Source of the DNA: Symsagittifera roscoffensis
Lineage: Eukaryota > Xenacoelomorpha > Acoela > Convolutidae
Direction of reading: 5' to 3'
DNA length: 64,000 nt
Assembly (NCBI RefSeq): GCF_963678635.1
Contig: NC_087071.1
Location: 30,060,141 to 30,124,140 of the forward strand
Translations under genes and position numbers: made by a program
Shown: positions 1-13,080 of the stretch, piece by piece
Layout of the letters: every line of letters starts with the position of its first letter
Numbering within the stretch: the stretch's first letter is position 1
The notes under the pieces: generated by a model
What the model was told of the DNA's origin: nothing
What the model saw: the letters and a program-made list of their open reading frames with translations, nothing else
Databases searched by the model: none

Positions 1-424
1 TTTCTGTTATTGAGATACTTCAAACAATGTACTAGTGTTTGCAGTTCAATAATGCCTATTACTAAATTTCGTTCTTAGAATGAGCTTTTCAAGGTTGATT
101 CAAAAATTAAATCATAATACTGAAAATTGATTTAAATGGAAAACATTAATAGAAAAAGTTTCTCTTTTTTATCGCTTGTTAAGACCAAATGAAAAAAATA
201 AAATAAATCAAACTAAAACGCATAATTCTACAAATCCTCAGCAAAATTTTTTGAAAAATTTTAGCAGTTTTATGCAATCTTCAAGCAAAACCTAAATAAT
301 ATTGGTGGAACCAAATGAGCGAATAAGAAAAAAGTTAAAACGATTTTTATAATAAATGATCTTTTAAATCAAAGTTATTCACTAGCTGTATTTATATCTG
401 AATAAAAAAATTGCGATACATTAC
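1..424. other. Unassigned AT-rich flank
   Basis: No open frame of note, no RNA gene and no match to the three tandem units that begin immediately after it. Nothing further can be said. Confidence 0.5.
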
Positions 425-1907
425 GAGGCCAAACTGTGTATTTTTTGAATAGTGTGCGGTATCCGCAACAAGGACGATCTTTTTGTTCTTTTTTGGTTGT
501 TTTATTTCCTTCGGTTTTTCGACAAAAGTAAAACAAAATTTGGTTGGTAAATTTGGTTTCTGGTAGTTGGTTTTCGAGAAATTTTAGTTAATAAATTTTT
601 TTTTTTTTTCATATTGACTAATACTGCTAACGCGTCATAACTGGCTTGATTCACTTAGCACTTATGTAGACTCATAAATGGCGTGCGTCACGTAAGACAT
701 TTTGTAGACTCAAAGTTTTAATCATTCAGTTTTTGCCAGTAGCGTTATCGGTCATATACTTGCTTGTGTATGCGAAGTGCAACTTCGCCTCTGTGTAGAA
801 TGTTATTTTTTGAAATTCATAATTCAGTTTACTCGATAATTGATTGAAAGTGAAAACTGATTTTTTGTGACAACTGCCAAGGAAAACCTAACATAATTGA
901 TTATTGTCCCTGAAACTCCAGTGCCAGGGATTCATTGTTTACATGTTGTGATGAATTTGATTTTTCTTTAATCTAAAGGTTGGGTCTGAAGCAAGAGGGT
1001 TTTGTGAAGGTTCTTTTGACATCATTAAGAGCAAAATTTTTCAATAAAATAGTTGGTATGGTAATTGTACTAACTATCAATAATTAACGTGTTTAATTAC
1101 TTGTATCTAGAATCCAGGAACATACAGACACAATTGTGCGCCTATTAAGTGCACAGTTTATCCTCGTAATGTAACAATACCTGTAAAATAAGTAAAAATG
1201 AAAAACACACACTATTAATAATCATGATTTGTGTAGAAATTTTCATGCAAAAGATCTCAAAAGTATGTTTATTCTCGTTATCCCGAGTTCTCGGAAGTTT
1301 CATCTAAAGTTCAGATTTATATCAGCATAGGTTAAATTAATCTCTTTAACGATTTTTACAAAGGTTTCACCAAGCTATCAACTATCAAAAATTATACAAA
1401 AATGATAACGAATGTTCTTTGAAACCTAAATACAAAAGATTTTTTTTTACCATGTAGATAAGGTGTGCCATTGAAAATTGGATAAAGTGTGAGGTTTTTG
1501 ACAGCTTGAGAATTTTTTTTCCATTTTTATCATGATGCACAAACCAAAACTTTTTTCACCAACCTAATACTTTGACTCACTATAATTCACCTCTATTCGC
1601 AAAAAAAATTAGAAAAGTCTTTTACCTCTTTTTACTTAAGCAAAGCTTGTGTTATAGTATGAACTCCAACCTTTTTTCCAACCTGAGTTGCAAATATTGT
1701 TGCGACGCAAAGATTGTTGCGACAAAAAAGGTTAATTTTGAAAGTGCTCATTGAAAATTGTTCACACAAGTAAAGCTTGTGTGACGGTATGAACTCTCTA
1801 TTTTTCCAACCTAAGTCGCAAATATAAGTGTTCATTTTGAAAGTGTTCATTTTGATCAAAAACCAGCTATTAAGTACAGCCAAATAGCACTTTAGCTTCA
1901 AGGTACC

Positions 1908-1985
1908 ATGGATATGTAGCGTAGAGGTTATGGTAGGAGACCCGCAACAAAATAAGAGGTTTCGAACCTGGGCAAGGTCGGTTGT
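1908..1985 (+). repeat. SINE-like tRNA-derived segment, copy 1
   Basis: TAGCGTAGAGG resembles a Pol III A box. About 45 bp later, GGTTTCGAACCTGGGC resembles a B box and T arm. Further copies lie at 3349-3426, 6400-6475, 9755-9831 and 11192-11270. A diverged copy is at 25475-25549 and an inverted one at 50746-50828. No full cloverleaf folds, so this is a tRNA-derived repeat and not a tRNA gene. Confidence 0.5.
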
Positions 1986-3348
1986 TTTTAATAAAAATTT
2001 TTTGTGTACTAGTTGAAACGCGTCGACTCTATAAATTGAGGCATGTTAGATGCTAAATGAAAAAAATTGGAACTTCGCCTCTGTGTAAAACATTAGTTAT
2101 TCACGCCCCCGCATCTAAAACTTAAAAAACTGTATTCTAAACCATATGAAATCTATCTTAATACGTTGGAAAACCTACTTTCTATTTTAATACATAGACT
2201 GGCTGAACATTTCGGCTAATTTGTTCCTCTCTGTCTCAATAATTGAGATATTTGCGCGTCAAAAACTTGAAACATGGTGTCTTGATCTATAGAAAAATCT
2301 ATTCTCCATCCTAATACATTGGAAAACCTTTTTAAAGTGGAAAAACTTTTGATTTGTATTTAATGTAAAGGTTGGGTCTGAAGCTAGAGGGTTTTTTGAA
2401 GTTTCTTTTGACATCATTAAGCGCAATATTTTTCATTAAAATAGTTAGTATGGTAATTGTACTTACTATCAATGATTAACATGTTTAAAGACTTGTATCT
2501 AGAATCCAGGAACATACAGACACAATTGTGCGCCTATTAAGTGCACAGTTTATCCTCGTAATGTAATGATACCTCTAAAATAAGTAAAAAAAGAAAAACA
2601 CACACTATTTGTATATACTGAACCTAATAATCATGATTTGTGTAGAAATTTTCATGCAAAAGATCTCAAAAGTATGGTTATTCTCGTTTTCCCGAGTTTT
2701 CGAAAGTTTCATCTGAAGTTCAGATTTATATCAGCATAGGTTAATAAAAATTCTGTAAAAACATTTTACGAAGGTTTCACCAGGCTATCAAGTATCAAAA
2801 ATTATACAAAAATGATAAGGAATGTTCTTTGAAATCCACATACAATAGATTTTTACCATGTAGATAAGGTGCGCCATTGAAAATTGGATAGAGTGTGAGG
2901 TTTTTGACAGCTTTAGAATTTTTTTTCCATTTTTGTCATAATGCACAAACCAAAACTTTTTTCACCAACCTAATACTTTGACTCATTATAATTCATTTCT
3001 ATTCGCAAAAAAAATTAGAAAGGTCTTTTACCTCTTTTTACTTAAGCAAAGCTTGTGTTATAGTATGAACTCCAACCTTTTTTCCAACCTGAGTTGCAAA
3101 TATTGTTGCGACGCAAAGATTGTTGCGACAAAAAAGGTTAATTTTGAAGGTGGTCGTTGAAAATTGTTCACACAAATAAAGCTTGTGTGATAGTATGAAC
3201 TCTCTATTTTTCCAAACTAAGTCGCAAATATTAGTGTTCATTTTGAAAGTGTTCATTTTGATCAAAAACCAGCTATTAAGTACAGCCAATGCTAAGAATA
3301 ATAAACACAGAGTATTATATTACAAATAGCACTTTAGCTTCAAGGTAC

Positions 3349-3426
3349 CATGGATATGTAGCGTAGAGGTAGGGTAGGAGACCCGCAACAAAATAAGAGG
3401 ATTCGAACCTGGGCAAGGTCGGTTGT
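3349..3426 (+). repeat. SINE-like tRNA-derived segment, copy 2
   Basis: Same A-box-like (TAGCGTAGAGG) and B-box-like (GATTCGAACCTGGGC) spacing as the copy at 1908, within the second sub-repeat of tandem unit 1. Confidence 0.48.
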
Positions 3427-3865
3427 TTTTAATGAAATTTTTTGTATACTTGTTGAAATGTGTCGACTCTAAAAACTGAGGCATGTTAGATGCTAAATAA
3501 AAAAAATTGGATTTTAGCCTCTGTGTAAAACATGAATAATTCACGCTCCCCGCATCTAAAACTTGAAAAACTGTATTCTAACCCATATGAAATCTATCTT
3601 AGTACGCTGGAAAACCTACTTTCTATATTAATACATAGACTGGCTGAACATTTGGGCTAATTTGTTCCTCCCTGTCTCAATAATTGAGATATTTGCGCGT
3701 CAGAAACTTGAAAAATGGTGTTTTGATACATAGAAAAAACTATTTTCCATCCTAATACATTGGAAAAACTTTTTAAACTGGAAAAACTTTTGCCTTTCTG
3801 AGTACATAGTCGGGTTAACCGAAGACTACAACCTGTCTTAAAAATTGGAGTTCTCCGGTGCCCTC

Positions 3866-4106
3866 AAGCTCAGCTACCTAAAAACTGCATCTTGCTCTCC
3901 GTTCGATTCCATAGTAGAAACTTCGCAGGTTGTATATGAAAATATAAGAAAGAAAGAAAGAAAGAAAGAAAAAGAGTTTATTTCTCACTGTTAAATTCTT
4001 TCTTTCTTTCTTTCTTTCTGTCTTATATATTCATATACAACCTGCGAAGTTTCTACTATGGAATCGAACGGAGAGCAAGATGTAGTTTTTAGGCGGCTGA
4101 GTTTGA
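3866..4106. repeat. Long hairpin with GAAA/CTTT arms
   Basis: Left arm CTTGCTCTCCGTTCGATTCC...(GAAA)n is answered by (CTTT)n...GGAATCGAACGGAGAGCAAG. The arms are about 110 bp and the spacer is tiny. Equivalent structures occur at about 7245-7375 (left arm truncated) and 11683-11984 (arms about 150 bp). Confidence 0.8.
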
Positions 4107-4299
4107 CCGGTAAAATATGCACCTTGCAAATGAAGTTTTCCATACTCTGAAATTTTAGCTGCAGTTGATTATGACACCTTGGTCTACAAATTTTCTCCAT
4201 ACGGCATACGAGGAATCCGTGTTACTGTTTGAATTGCTATCTGAGCGATAGAAACCTGTAACTTTTATTCAACTAACTGTTCATCAAAAGATAAGTTTC

Positions 4300-4440
4300 A
4301 ATATAGGTTACCTCAAGGGTTTTCAAAACATAACAAAGCACAGTGATTGTATTACTTATGCAGATGACTCTAAAATGTTTGGAGCACAGATTGAACCTGC
4401 CAATATAAAACAAGATTTGGGACAACAAAAAACGCAGTGC
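4300..4440 (+). pseudogene. Decayed LINE reverse-transcriptase fragment
   Basis: One frame reads DCITYADDSKMFG, the YADD catalytic block (motif C) of non-LTR retrotransposon reverse transcriptases, followed by a plausible IKQDL helix. A LPQG-like motif lies just upstream in another frame, so there are indels. The fragment is too short to assign a clade. It is carried along in each tandem unit (also at about 7658-7798 and 12178-12318). Confidence 0.5.
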
Positions 4441-6399
4441 GTTCAACCAATGATTGAGTTACACGTATGAAACAATTCAAAAGACTGAAGTACAGTGCTG
4501 ATTTAAATTATCCGGACAAAACGAACAAAGCTTTTCTCAAATTGGGTTAACATTAAACAATAAGTGAAGAGAAGAAAAGTTGCTTAGAATTTCCTCAGAA
4601 TTAATATGATTCAATTTTTTCTCCGAAACTCTCAACCAAAATTTTACCCCAAAAATGTGTTATTTTGGTTTTTTCAATTAATCAAAACATACGCTGAAAC
4701 TACTTTGTTAATTGATAAGAAATTTATATCACAAGAAGCCTCGTACACAGCCCAACCAAGTTTAAGAAAGATTAAATCTCCAAAAAATTGCGCAAATTGT
4801 TTAAAATTTGTTTTTAAGCAGAGTTTCTGGGTTTTATATAGTAAAAATCACATTTGACTAGCAAGTAAAAATTTGACTAGCAAGAGGCCAAACTGTGTAT
4901 TTTTTGAATAGTGTGCGGTATCCGCAACAAGGACGATCTTTTTGTTCTTTTTTGATTCTTTTATTTCCTTCGGTTTTTTGACAAAAGTAAAACAAAATTT
5001 GTTTGGTAAATTTGGTTTTTGGTAGTTGGTTTTCGAGAAATTTTAGTTAATAATTTTGTTATTTTTTCATATTGACTGGTACTGCTAACGCGTCATAACT
5101 GGCTTGATTCACTTAGCACTTATGTAGACTCATAAATGGCGTGCGTCACGTAAGACATTTTGTAGACTCAAAGTTTTAATCATTCAGTTTTTGCCAGTAG
5201 CGTTATCGGTCATATATTTGCTTGTGTATGCGAAGTGCAACTTCGCCTCTGTGTAGAAGGTTATTTTTGAAATTCATAATTCAGTTTACTTGATAATTGA
5301 TTGAAAGTGAAAACTGATTTTTTGTGACAACTGCCAAGGAAAACCTAACATAATTGATTATTGTCCCTGAAACTCCAGTGCCAGGGATTCATTGTTTACA
5401 TGTTGTGATGAATTTGATTTTTCTTTAATCTAAAGGTTGGGTCTGAAGCAAGAGGGTTTTGTGAAGGTTCTTTTGACATCATTAAGAGCAATATTTTCAA
5501 TAAAATAGTTAGTATGGTAATTGTACTAACTATCAATAATTAACGTGTTTAAAGACTTGTATCTAGAATCCAGGAACATACAGACACAATTGTGCGCCTA
5601 TTAAGTGCACAGTTTATCCTCGTAATGTAACAATACCTGTAAAATAAGTAAAAATGAAAAACACACACTATTAATAATCATGATTTGTTTAGAAATTTTC
5701 ATGCAAAAGATCTCAAAAGTATGTTTATTCTCGTTATCCCGAGTTCTCGGAAGTTTCATCTAAAGTTCAGATTTATATCAGCATAGGTTAAATTAATCTC
5801 TGCAACGATTTTTACAAAGGTTTCACCAAGCTATCAACTATCAAAAATTATACAAAAATGACAACGAATGTTCTTTGAAATCCAAATACAAAAGATTTTT
5901 TTTTACCATGTAGATAAGGTGTGCCATTGAAAATTGGATAAAGTGTAAGGTTTTTGACAGCTTGAGAATTTTTTTTTTCCATTTTTATTATGATGCACAA
6001 ACCAAAACTTTTTTCACCAACCTAATACTTTGACTCATATAATTCACCTCTATTCACAAAAAAAATAGAAAAGTCTTTTACCTCTTTTTACTTAAGCAAA
6101 GCTTGTGTTATAGTTTGAACTCCAACCTTTTTTCCAACCTGAGTTGCAAATATTGTTGCGACGCAAAGATTGTTGCGACAAAATAGGTTAAATTTGAAAG
6201 TGCTCATTGAAAATTGTTCACACAAGTAAAGCTTGTGTGATGGTATGAACTCTCTATTTTTCCAACCTAAGTCGCAAATATTAGTGTTCATTTTGAAAGT
6301 GTTCATTTTGATCAAAAACCAGCTATTAAGTACAGCCAATGCTAAGGATAATGAACACAGAATTCTATATTACAAATAGCACTTTAGCTTCAAGGTACC

Positions 6400-6475
6400 A
6401 TGGATATGTAGCGTAGAGGTAGGGTAGGAGACCCGCAACAAAATAAGAGGTTTCGAACCTGGGCAAGGTCGGTTG
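6400..6475 (+). repeat. SINE-like tRNA-derived segment, copy 3
   Basis: Copy in tandem unit 2 with intact A-box-like and B-box-like motifs (TAGCGTAGAGG, GGTTTCGAACCTGG). Confidence 0.48.
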
Positions 6476-7313
6476 TTTTTAATAAAAATTTTTTGTGTAC
6501 TAGTTGAAACGCGTCGACTCTATAAATTGAGGCATGTTAGATGCTAAATGAAAAAAATTGGAACTTCGCCTCTGTGTAAAACATTAGTTATTTACGCCCC
6601 CGCATCTAAAACTTAAAAAACTGTATCCTAAACCATATGAAATCTATCTTAATACGTTGGAAAACCTACTTTCTATTTTAATACATAGACTGGCTGAACA
6701 TTTTTCGCAATATTTTTCATTAAAATAGTTAGTATGGTAATTGTACTTACTATCAATGATTAACATGTTTAAAGACTTGTATCTAGAATCCAGGAACATA
6801 CAGACACAATTGTGCGCCTATTAAGTGCACAGTTTATCCTCGTAATGTAATGATACCTGTAAAATAAGTAAAAAAAGAAAAACACACACTATTTGTATAT
6901 ACTGAACCTAATAATCATGATTTTTGTAGAAATTTTCTTGCAAAAGATCTCAAAAGTATGGTTATTCTCGTTTTCCCGAGTTTTCGAAAGTTTCATCTGA
7001 AGTTCAGATTTATATCAGCATAGGTTAATAAAAAATCTGTAAAAAATTTTTACGAAGGTTTCACCAGGCTATCAAGTATCAAAAATTATACAAAAATGAT
7101 AAGGAATGTTCTTTGAAATCCACATACAATAGATTTTTTACCATGTAGATAAGGTGCACCATTGAAAATTGGATAGAGTGTGAGGTTTTTGACAGCTTTA
7201 GAATTTTTTTTCCATTTTTGTCATAAAATAAAAATTCACACAAGTAAAGGTTGTATATGAAAATATAAGAAAGAAAGAAAGAAAGAAAAAGAGTTTATTT
7301 CTCACTGTTAAAT

Positions 7314-7353
<40 letters not shown>

Positions 7354-7657
7354 ATATATTCATATACAACCTGCGAAGTTTCTACTATGGAATCGAACGG
7401 AGAGCAAGATGTAGTTTTTAGGCGGCTGAGTTTGAGGGCACCGGAAAACTCCATTTTTTAAGAGAGGTAAAAAATGCACCTTGCAAATGAAGTTTTCCAT
7501 ACTCTGAAATTTTAGCTGCAGTTGATTATGACACCTTGGTCTACAAATTTTCTCCATACGGCATACGAGGAATCCGTGTTACTGCTTGAATTGCTATCTG
7601 AGCGATAGAAACCTGTAACTTTTATTCAACTAACTGTTCATCAAAAGATAAGTTTCA

Positions 7658-7798
7658 ATATAGGTTACCTCAAGGGTTTTCAAAACATAACAAAGCACAG
7701 TGATTGTATTACTTATGCAGATGACTCTAAAATGTTTGGAGCACAGATTGAACCTGCCAATATAAAACAAGATTTGGGACAACAAAAAACGCAGTGCG
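7658..7798 (+). pseudogene. Decayed LINE reverse-transcriptase fragment, unit 2
   Basis: Near-identical copy of the YADD-containing fragment at 4300, amplified as part of the tandem unit. Confidence 0.48.
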
Positions 7799-9754
7799 TT
7801 CAACCAATGATTGAGTTACACGTATGAAACAATTCAAAAGACTGAAGTACAGTGCTGATTTAAATTATCCGGACAAAACGAACAAAGCTTTTCTCAAATT
7901 GGGTTAACATTAAACAATAAGTGAAGAGAAGAAAAGTTGCTTAGAATTTCCTCAGAATTGATATGATTCAATTTTTTCTCCGAAACTCTCAACCAAAATT
8001 TTACCCCAAAATGTGTTATTTTGGTTTTTTCAATTAATCAAAACATACGCTGAAACTACTTTGTTAATTGATAAGAAATTTATATCACAAGAAGCCTCGT
8101 ACACAGCCCAACCAAGTTTAAGAAAGATTAAATCTCCAAAAAATTGCGCAAATTGTTTAAAATTTGTTTTTAAGCAGAGTTTCTGGGTTTTATATAGTAA
8201 AAATCACATTTGACTAGCAAGTAAAAATTTGACTAGCAAGAGGCCAAACTGTGTATTTTTTGAATAGTGTGCGGTATCCGCAACAAGGACGATCTTTTTG
8301 TTCTTTTTTGATTCTTTTATTTCCTTCGGTTTTTTGACAAAAGTAAAACAAAATTTGTTTGGTAAATTTGGTTTTTGGTAGTTGGTTTTTGAGAAATTTT
8401 AGTTAATAAATTTGTTTTTTTTTCATATTGACTGGTACTGCTAACGCGTCATAACTGGCTTGATTCACTTAGCACTTATGTAGACTCATAAATGGCGTGC
8501 GTCACGTAAGACATTTTGTAGACTCAAAGTTTTAATCATTCAGTTTTTGCCAGTAGCGTTACCGGTCATATATTTGCTTGTGTATGCGAAGTGCAACTTC
8601 GCCTCTGTGTAGAAGGTTATTTTTTGAAATTCATAATTCAGTTTACTTGATAATTGAATGAAAGTGAAAACTGATTTTTTGTGACAACTGCCAAGGAAAA
8701 CCTAACATAATTGATTATTGTCCCTGAAACTCCAGTGCCAGGGATCCATTGTTTACATGTTGTGATGAATTTGATTTTTCTTTAATCTAAAGGTTGGGTC
8801 TGAAGCAAGAGGGTTTTGTGAAGGTTCTTTTGACATCATTAAGAGCAATATTTTCAATAAAATAGTTAGTATGGTAATTGTACTAACTATCAATAATTAA
8901 CGTGTTTAAAGACTTGTATCTAGAATCCGGGAACATACAGACACAATTGTGCGCCTATTAAGTAAACAGTTTATCCTCGTAATGTAACCATACCTGTAAA
9001 ATAAGTAAAAATGAAAAACACACACTATTAATAATCATGATTTGTTTAGAAATTTTCATGCAAAAGATCTCAAAAGTATGTTTATTCTCGTTATCCCGAG
9101 TTCTCGGAAGTTTCATCTAAAGTTCAGATTTATATCAGCATAGGTTAAATTAATCTCTGTAACGATTTTAACAAAGGTTTCACCAAGCTATCAACTATTA
9201 AAAATTATACAAAAATGATAACGAATGTTCTTTGAAATCCAAATACAAAAGATTTTTTTTTACCATGTAGATAAGGTGTGCCATTGAAAATTGGATAAAG
9301 TGTAAGGTTTTTGACAGCTTGAGAATTTTTTTTCCATTTTTATTATGATGCACAAACCAAAACTTTTTTCACCAACCTAATACTTTGACTCATATAATTC
9401 ACCTCTATTCACAAAAAAAATAGAAAAGTCTTGTACCTCTTTTTACTTAAGCAAAGCTTGTGTTATAGTATGAACTCCAACCTTTTTTTCCAACCTGAGT
9501 TGCAAATATTGTTGCGACGCAAAGATTGTTGCGACAAAAAAGGTTAAATTTGAAAGTGCTCATTGAAAATTGTTCACACAAGTAAAGCTTGTGTGATGGT
9601 ATGAACTCTCTATTTTTCCAACCTAAGTCGCAAATATTAGTGTTCATTTTGAAAGTGTTCATTTTGATCAAAAACCAGCTATTAAGTACAGCCAATGCTA
9701 AGGATAATGAACACAGAATTCTATATTACAAATAGCACTTTAGCTTCAAGGTAC

Positions 9755-9831
9755 CATGGATATGTAGCGTAGAGGTAGGGTAGGAGACCCGCAACAAAAT
9801 AAGAGGTTTCGAACCTGGGCAAGGTCGGTTG
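9755..9831 (+). repeat. SINE-like tRNA-derived segment, copy 4
   Basis: Copy in the first sub-repeat of tandem unit 3. Motifs and spacing are as at 6400. Confidence 0.48.
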
Positions 9832-11191
9832 TTTTTAATAAAATTTTTTTGTGTTCTAGTTGAAACGCGTCGACTCTATAAATTGAGGCATGTTAGATGC
9901 TAAATGAAAAAAATTGGAACTTCGCCTCTGTGTAAAACATTAGTTATTTACGCCCCCGAATCTAAAACTTGAAAAACTGTATCCTAACCCATATGAAATC
10001 TATCTTAATACGTTGGAAAACCTACTTTCTATTTTAATACAGACTGGCTGAACATTTGGGCTAATTTGTTCCTCCCTGTCTCAATAATTGAGATATTTGC
10101 GCGTCAAAAACTTGAAACATGGTGTCTTGATACATAGAAAAATCTATTCTCCCTCCTAATACATTGGAAAACCTTTTTAAAGTGGAAAAACTTTTGATTT
10201 GTATTTAATGTAAAGGTTGGGTCTGAAGCTAGAGGGTTTTTTGAAGTTTCTTTTGACATCATTAAGCGCAATATTTTTCATTAAAATAGTTAGTATGGTA
10301 ATTGTACTTACTATCAATGATTAACATGTTTAAAGACTTGTATCTAGAATCCAGGAACATACAGACACAATTGTGCGCCTATTAAGTGCACAGTTTATCC
10401 TCGTAATGTAATGATACCTGTAAAATAAGTAAAAAAAGAAAAACACACACTATTTGTATATACTGAACCTAATAATCATGATTTGTGTAGAAATTTTCAT
10501 GCAAAAGATCTCAAAAGTATGGTTATTCTCGTTTTCCCGAGTTTTCGAAAGTTTCATCTGAAGTTCAGATTTATATCAGCATAGGTTAATAAAAATTCTG
10601 TAAAAAAATTTTACGAAGGTTTCACCAGGCTATCAAGTATCAAAAATTATACAAAAATGATAAGGAATGTTCTTTGAAATCCACATACAATAGATTTTTA
10701 CCATGTAGATAAGGTGCGCCATTGAAAATTGGATAGAGTGTGAGGTTTTTGACAGCTTTAGAATTTTTTTTCCATTTTTGTCATAATGCACAAACCAAAA
10801 CTTTTTTCACCAACCTAATACTTTGACTCATTATAATTCATTTCTATTCGCAAAAAAAGTTAGAAAGGTGTTTTACCTCTTTTTACTTAAGCAAAGCTTG
10901 TGTTATAGTATGAACTCCAACCTTTTTTCCAACCTGAGTTGCAAATATTGTTGCGACGCAAAGATTGTGGCGACAAAAAAGGTTAATTTTGAAGGTGCTC
11001 ATTGAAAATTGTTCACACAAGTAAAGCTTGTGTGATAGTATGAACTCTCTATTTTTCCAAACTAAGTCGCAAATATTAGTGTTCATTTTGAAAGTGTTCA
11101 TTTTGATCAAAAACCAGCTATTAAGTACAGCCAATGCTAAGAATAATAAACACAGAGTATTATATTACAAATAGCACTTTAGCTTCAAGGT

Positions 11192-11270
11192 ACCATGGAT
11201 ATGTAGCGTAGAGGTAGGGTAGGAGACCCGCAACAAAATAAGAGGATTCGAACCTGGGCAAGGTCGGTTG
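11192..11270 (+). repeat. SINE-like tRNA-derived segment, copy 5
   Basis: Copy in the second sub-repeat of tandem unit 3. The B-box-like motif reads GATTCGAACCTGGG, as in the corresponding place of unit 1. Confidence 0.48.
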
Positions 11271-11682
11271 TTTTTAATGAAATTTTTTGTATACTAGTTG
11301 AAATGTGTCGACTCTAAAAACTGAGGCATGTTAGATGCTAAATAAAAAAAATTGGATTTTAGCCTCTGTTTAAAACATGAGTAATTCACGCTCCCCGCAT
11401 CTAAAACTTGAAAAACTGTATTCTAACCCATATGAAATCTATCTTAGTACGCTGGAAAACCTACTTTCAAATTTCATACATAGACTGGCTGAACATTTGG
11501 GCTAATTTGTTCCTCCCTGTCTCAATAATTGAGATATTTGCGCGTCAGAAACTTGAAAAATGGTGTTTTGATACATAGAAAAAACTATTTTCCATCCTAA
11601 TACATTGGAAAAACTTTTTAAACTGGAAAAACTTTTGCCTTTCTGAGTACATAGTCGGGTTAACCGAAGACTACAACCTGTC

Positions 11683-11837
11683 TTAAAAATTGGAGTTCTC
11701 CGGTGCCCTCAAGCTCAGCTACCTAAAAACTACATCTTGCTCTCCGTTTGATTCCATAGTAGAAACTTCGCAGGTTGTATATGAAAATATAAGAAAGAAA
11801 GAAAGAAAGAAAAAGAGTTTATTTCTCACTGTTAAAT

Positions 11838-11873
<36 letters not shown>

Positions 11874-11984
11874 ATATATTCATATACAACCTGCGAAGTT
11901 TCTACTATGGAATCGAACGGAGAGCAAGATGTAGTTTTTAGGCGGCTGAGTTTGAGGGCACCGGAAAACTCCATTTTTTAAGAG
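11683..11984. repeat. Long hairpin, unit 3 copy
   Basis: Arms of about 150 bp run from TTGGAGTTCTCCGGTGCCC on the left to its imperfect complement ending at about 11984. They enclose GAAA and CTTT microsatellite runs around a short unpaired centre. This is the longest of the three hairpins. Confidence 0.8.
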
Positions 11985-12177
11985 AGGTAAAAAATGCACC
12001 TTGCAAATGAAGTTTTCCATACTCTGAAATTTTAGCTGCAGTTGATTATGACACCTTGGTCTACAAATTTTCTCCATACGGCATACGAGGAATCCGTGTT
12101 ACTGCTTGAATTGCTATCTGAGCGATAGAAACCTGTAACTTTTATTCAACTAACTGTTCATCAAAAGATAAGTTTCA

Positions 12178-12318
12178 ATATAGGTTACCTCAAGGGTTTT
12201 CAAAACATAACAAAGCACAGTGATTGTATTACTTATGCAGATGACTCTAAAATGTTTGGAGCACAGATTGAACCTGCCAATATAAAACAAGATTTGGGAC
12301 AACAAAAAACGCAGTGCG
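12178..12318 (+). pseudogene. Decayed LINE reverse-transcriptase fragment, unit 3
   Basis: Third copy of the YADD-containing fragment, carried in tandem unit 3. Confidence 0.48.
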
Positions 12319-12374
12319 TTCAACCAATGATTGAGTTACACGTATGAAACAATTCAAAAGACTGAAGTACAGTG

Positions 12375-13080
12375 CTGATTTAAATTATCCGGACAAAACG
12401 AACAAAGCTTTTCTCAAATTGGGTTAACATTAAACAATAAGTGAAGAGAAGAAAAGTTGCTTAGAATTTCCTCAGAATTGATATGATTCAATTTTTTCTC
12501 CGAAACTCTCAACCAAAATTTTACCCCAAAATGTGTTATTTTGGTTTTTTCAATTAATCAAAACATACGCTGAAACTACTTTGTTAATTGATAAGAAATT
12601 TATATCACAAGAAGCCTCGTACACAGCCCAACCAAGTTTAAGAAAGATTAAATCTCCAAAAAATTGCGCAAATTGTTTAAAATTTGTTTTTAAGCAGAGG
12701 TTCTGGGTTTTATATAGTAGAAATCACATTTGACTAGCAAGTAAAAATTTTTTCTCTAATACTAGTTTTTGGAGATTTAACTCTTCTTAAACTTTGTTGG
12801 GCTGTGTAAAAGGCTTCTTGTGATATAATTTTCTTATCAATTAACAAAGCAGTTTCAGCGTATTTTTTGGTTAGTTGAAAAAAAAACCAAATTGACCCAT
12901 TTTTTGGGGTATAATTTTAGTTGAGAATTTCGGGGGAAAAATTACACCATATTCATTCTGAATAAATTCTGAGCAACTTTTGTGCTCTTCGCTTTTTGTC
13001 TATTCTTAACCCAATTTGAGAAAAACGTGTTTGAAAAGTCAAGTTTTGTTCATTTTGTCCGGATAATTTAAATCAGCACT
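12375..13080. repeat. Large imperfect inverted repeat closing the tandem array
   Basis: AGTGCTGATTTAAATTATCC near 12373 returns as its reverse complement near 13062-13081. The sequence between (12480-12740) is mirrored by 12755-13060 with more divergence than is seen between the tandem units. The array therefore ends in a head-to-head partial copy that is older than, or evolves differently from, the direct copies. Confidence 0.75.

Larger units (their letters stand above)
425..4883. repeat. Tandem unit 1 (about 4.46 kb)
   Basis: The unit opens with GAGGCCAAACTGTG and ends with two TTTGACTAGCAAG copies just before the next GAGGCCAAACTGTG. Inside it an approximately 1.4-kb segment is itself duplicated: AAGGTTGGGTCTGAAGC recurs near 977 and 2366. 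Each half carries a SINE-like A/B-box segment, and the unit ends with a GAAA/CTTT hairpin and a decayed reverse-transcriptase fragment. The short ORFs recur in every copy, lack recognisable domains and lie on both strands over the same bases, so I treat them as non-coding. Confidence 0.9.
4884..8239. repeat. Tandem unit 2 (about 3.36 kb, internally deleted)
   Basis: This is the second head-to-tail copy of the unit beginning at 425. It is shorter because of two deletions. One is at about 6700, where the end of the first sub-repeat joins the start of the second. The other is at about 7225-7245, removing most of the second sub-repeat and the left arm of the hairpin. Elsewhere it matches its neighbours with only scattered substitutions. 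Confidence 0.88.
8240..12745. repeat. Tandem unit 3 (about 4.5 kb)
   Basis: Third copy, with both 1.4-kb sub-repeats, the hairpin (11683-11984) and the reverse-transcriptase fragment. It ends at TTTGACTAGCAAGTAAAAATTT and, instead of a fourth unit, runs into an inverted copy of its own terminal 370 bp. The three copies are alike enough to point to a recent expansion. Confidence 0.88.

Noticed and set aside
1572-12077. Recurring 60-90 codon ORFs in the left array
   Set aside because: Present in every repeat copy on opposite strands over the same bases, no domains, start context and frames not better conserved than surrounding DNA.
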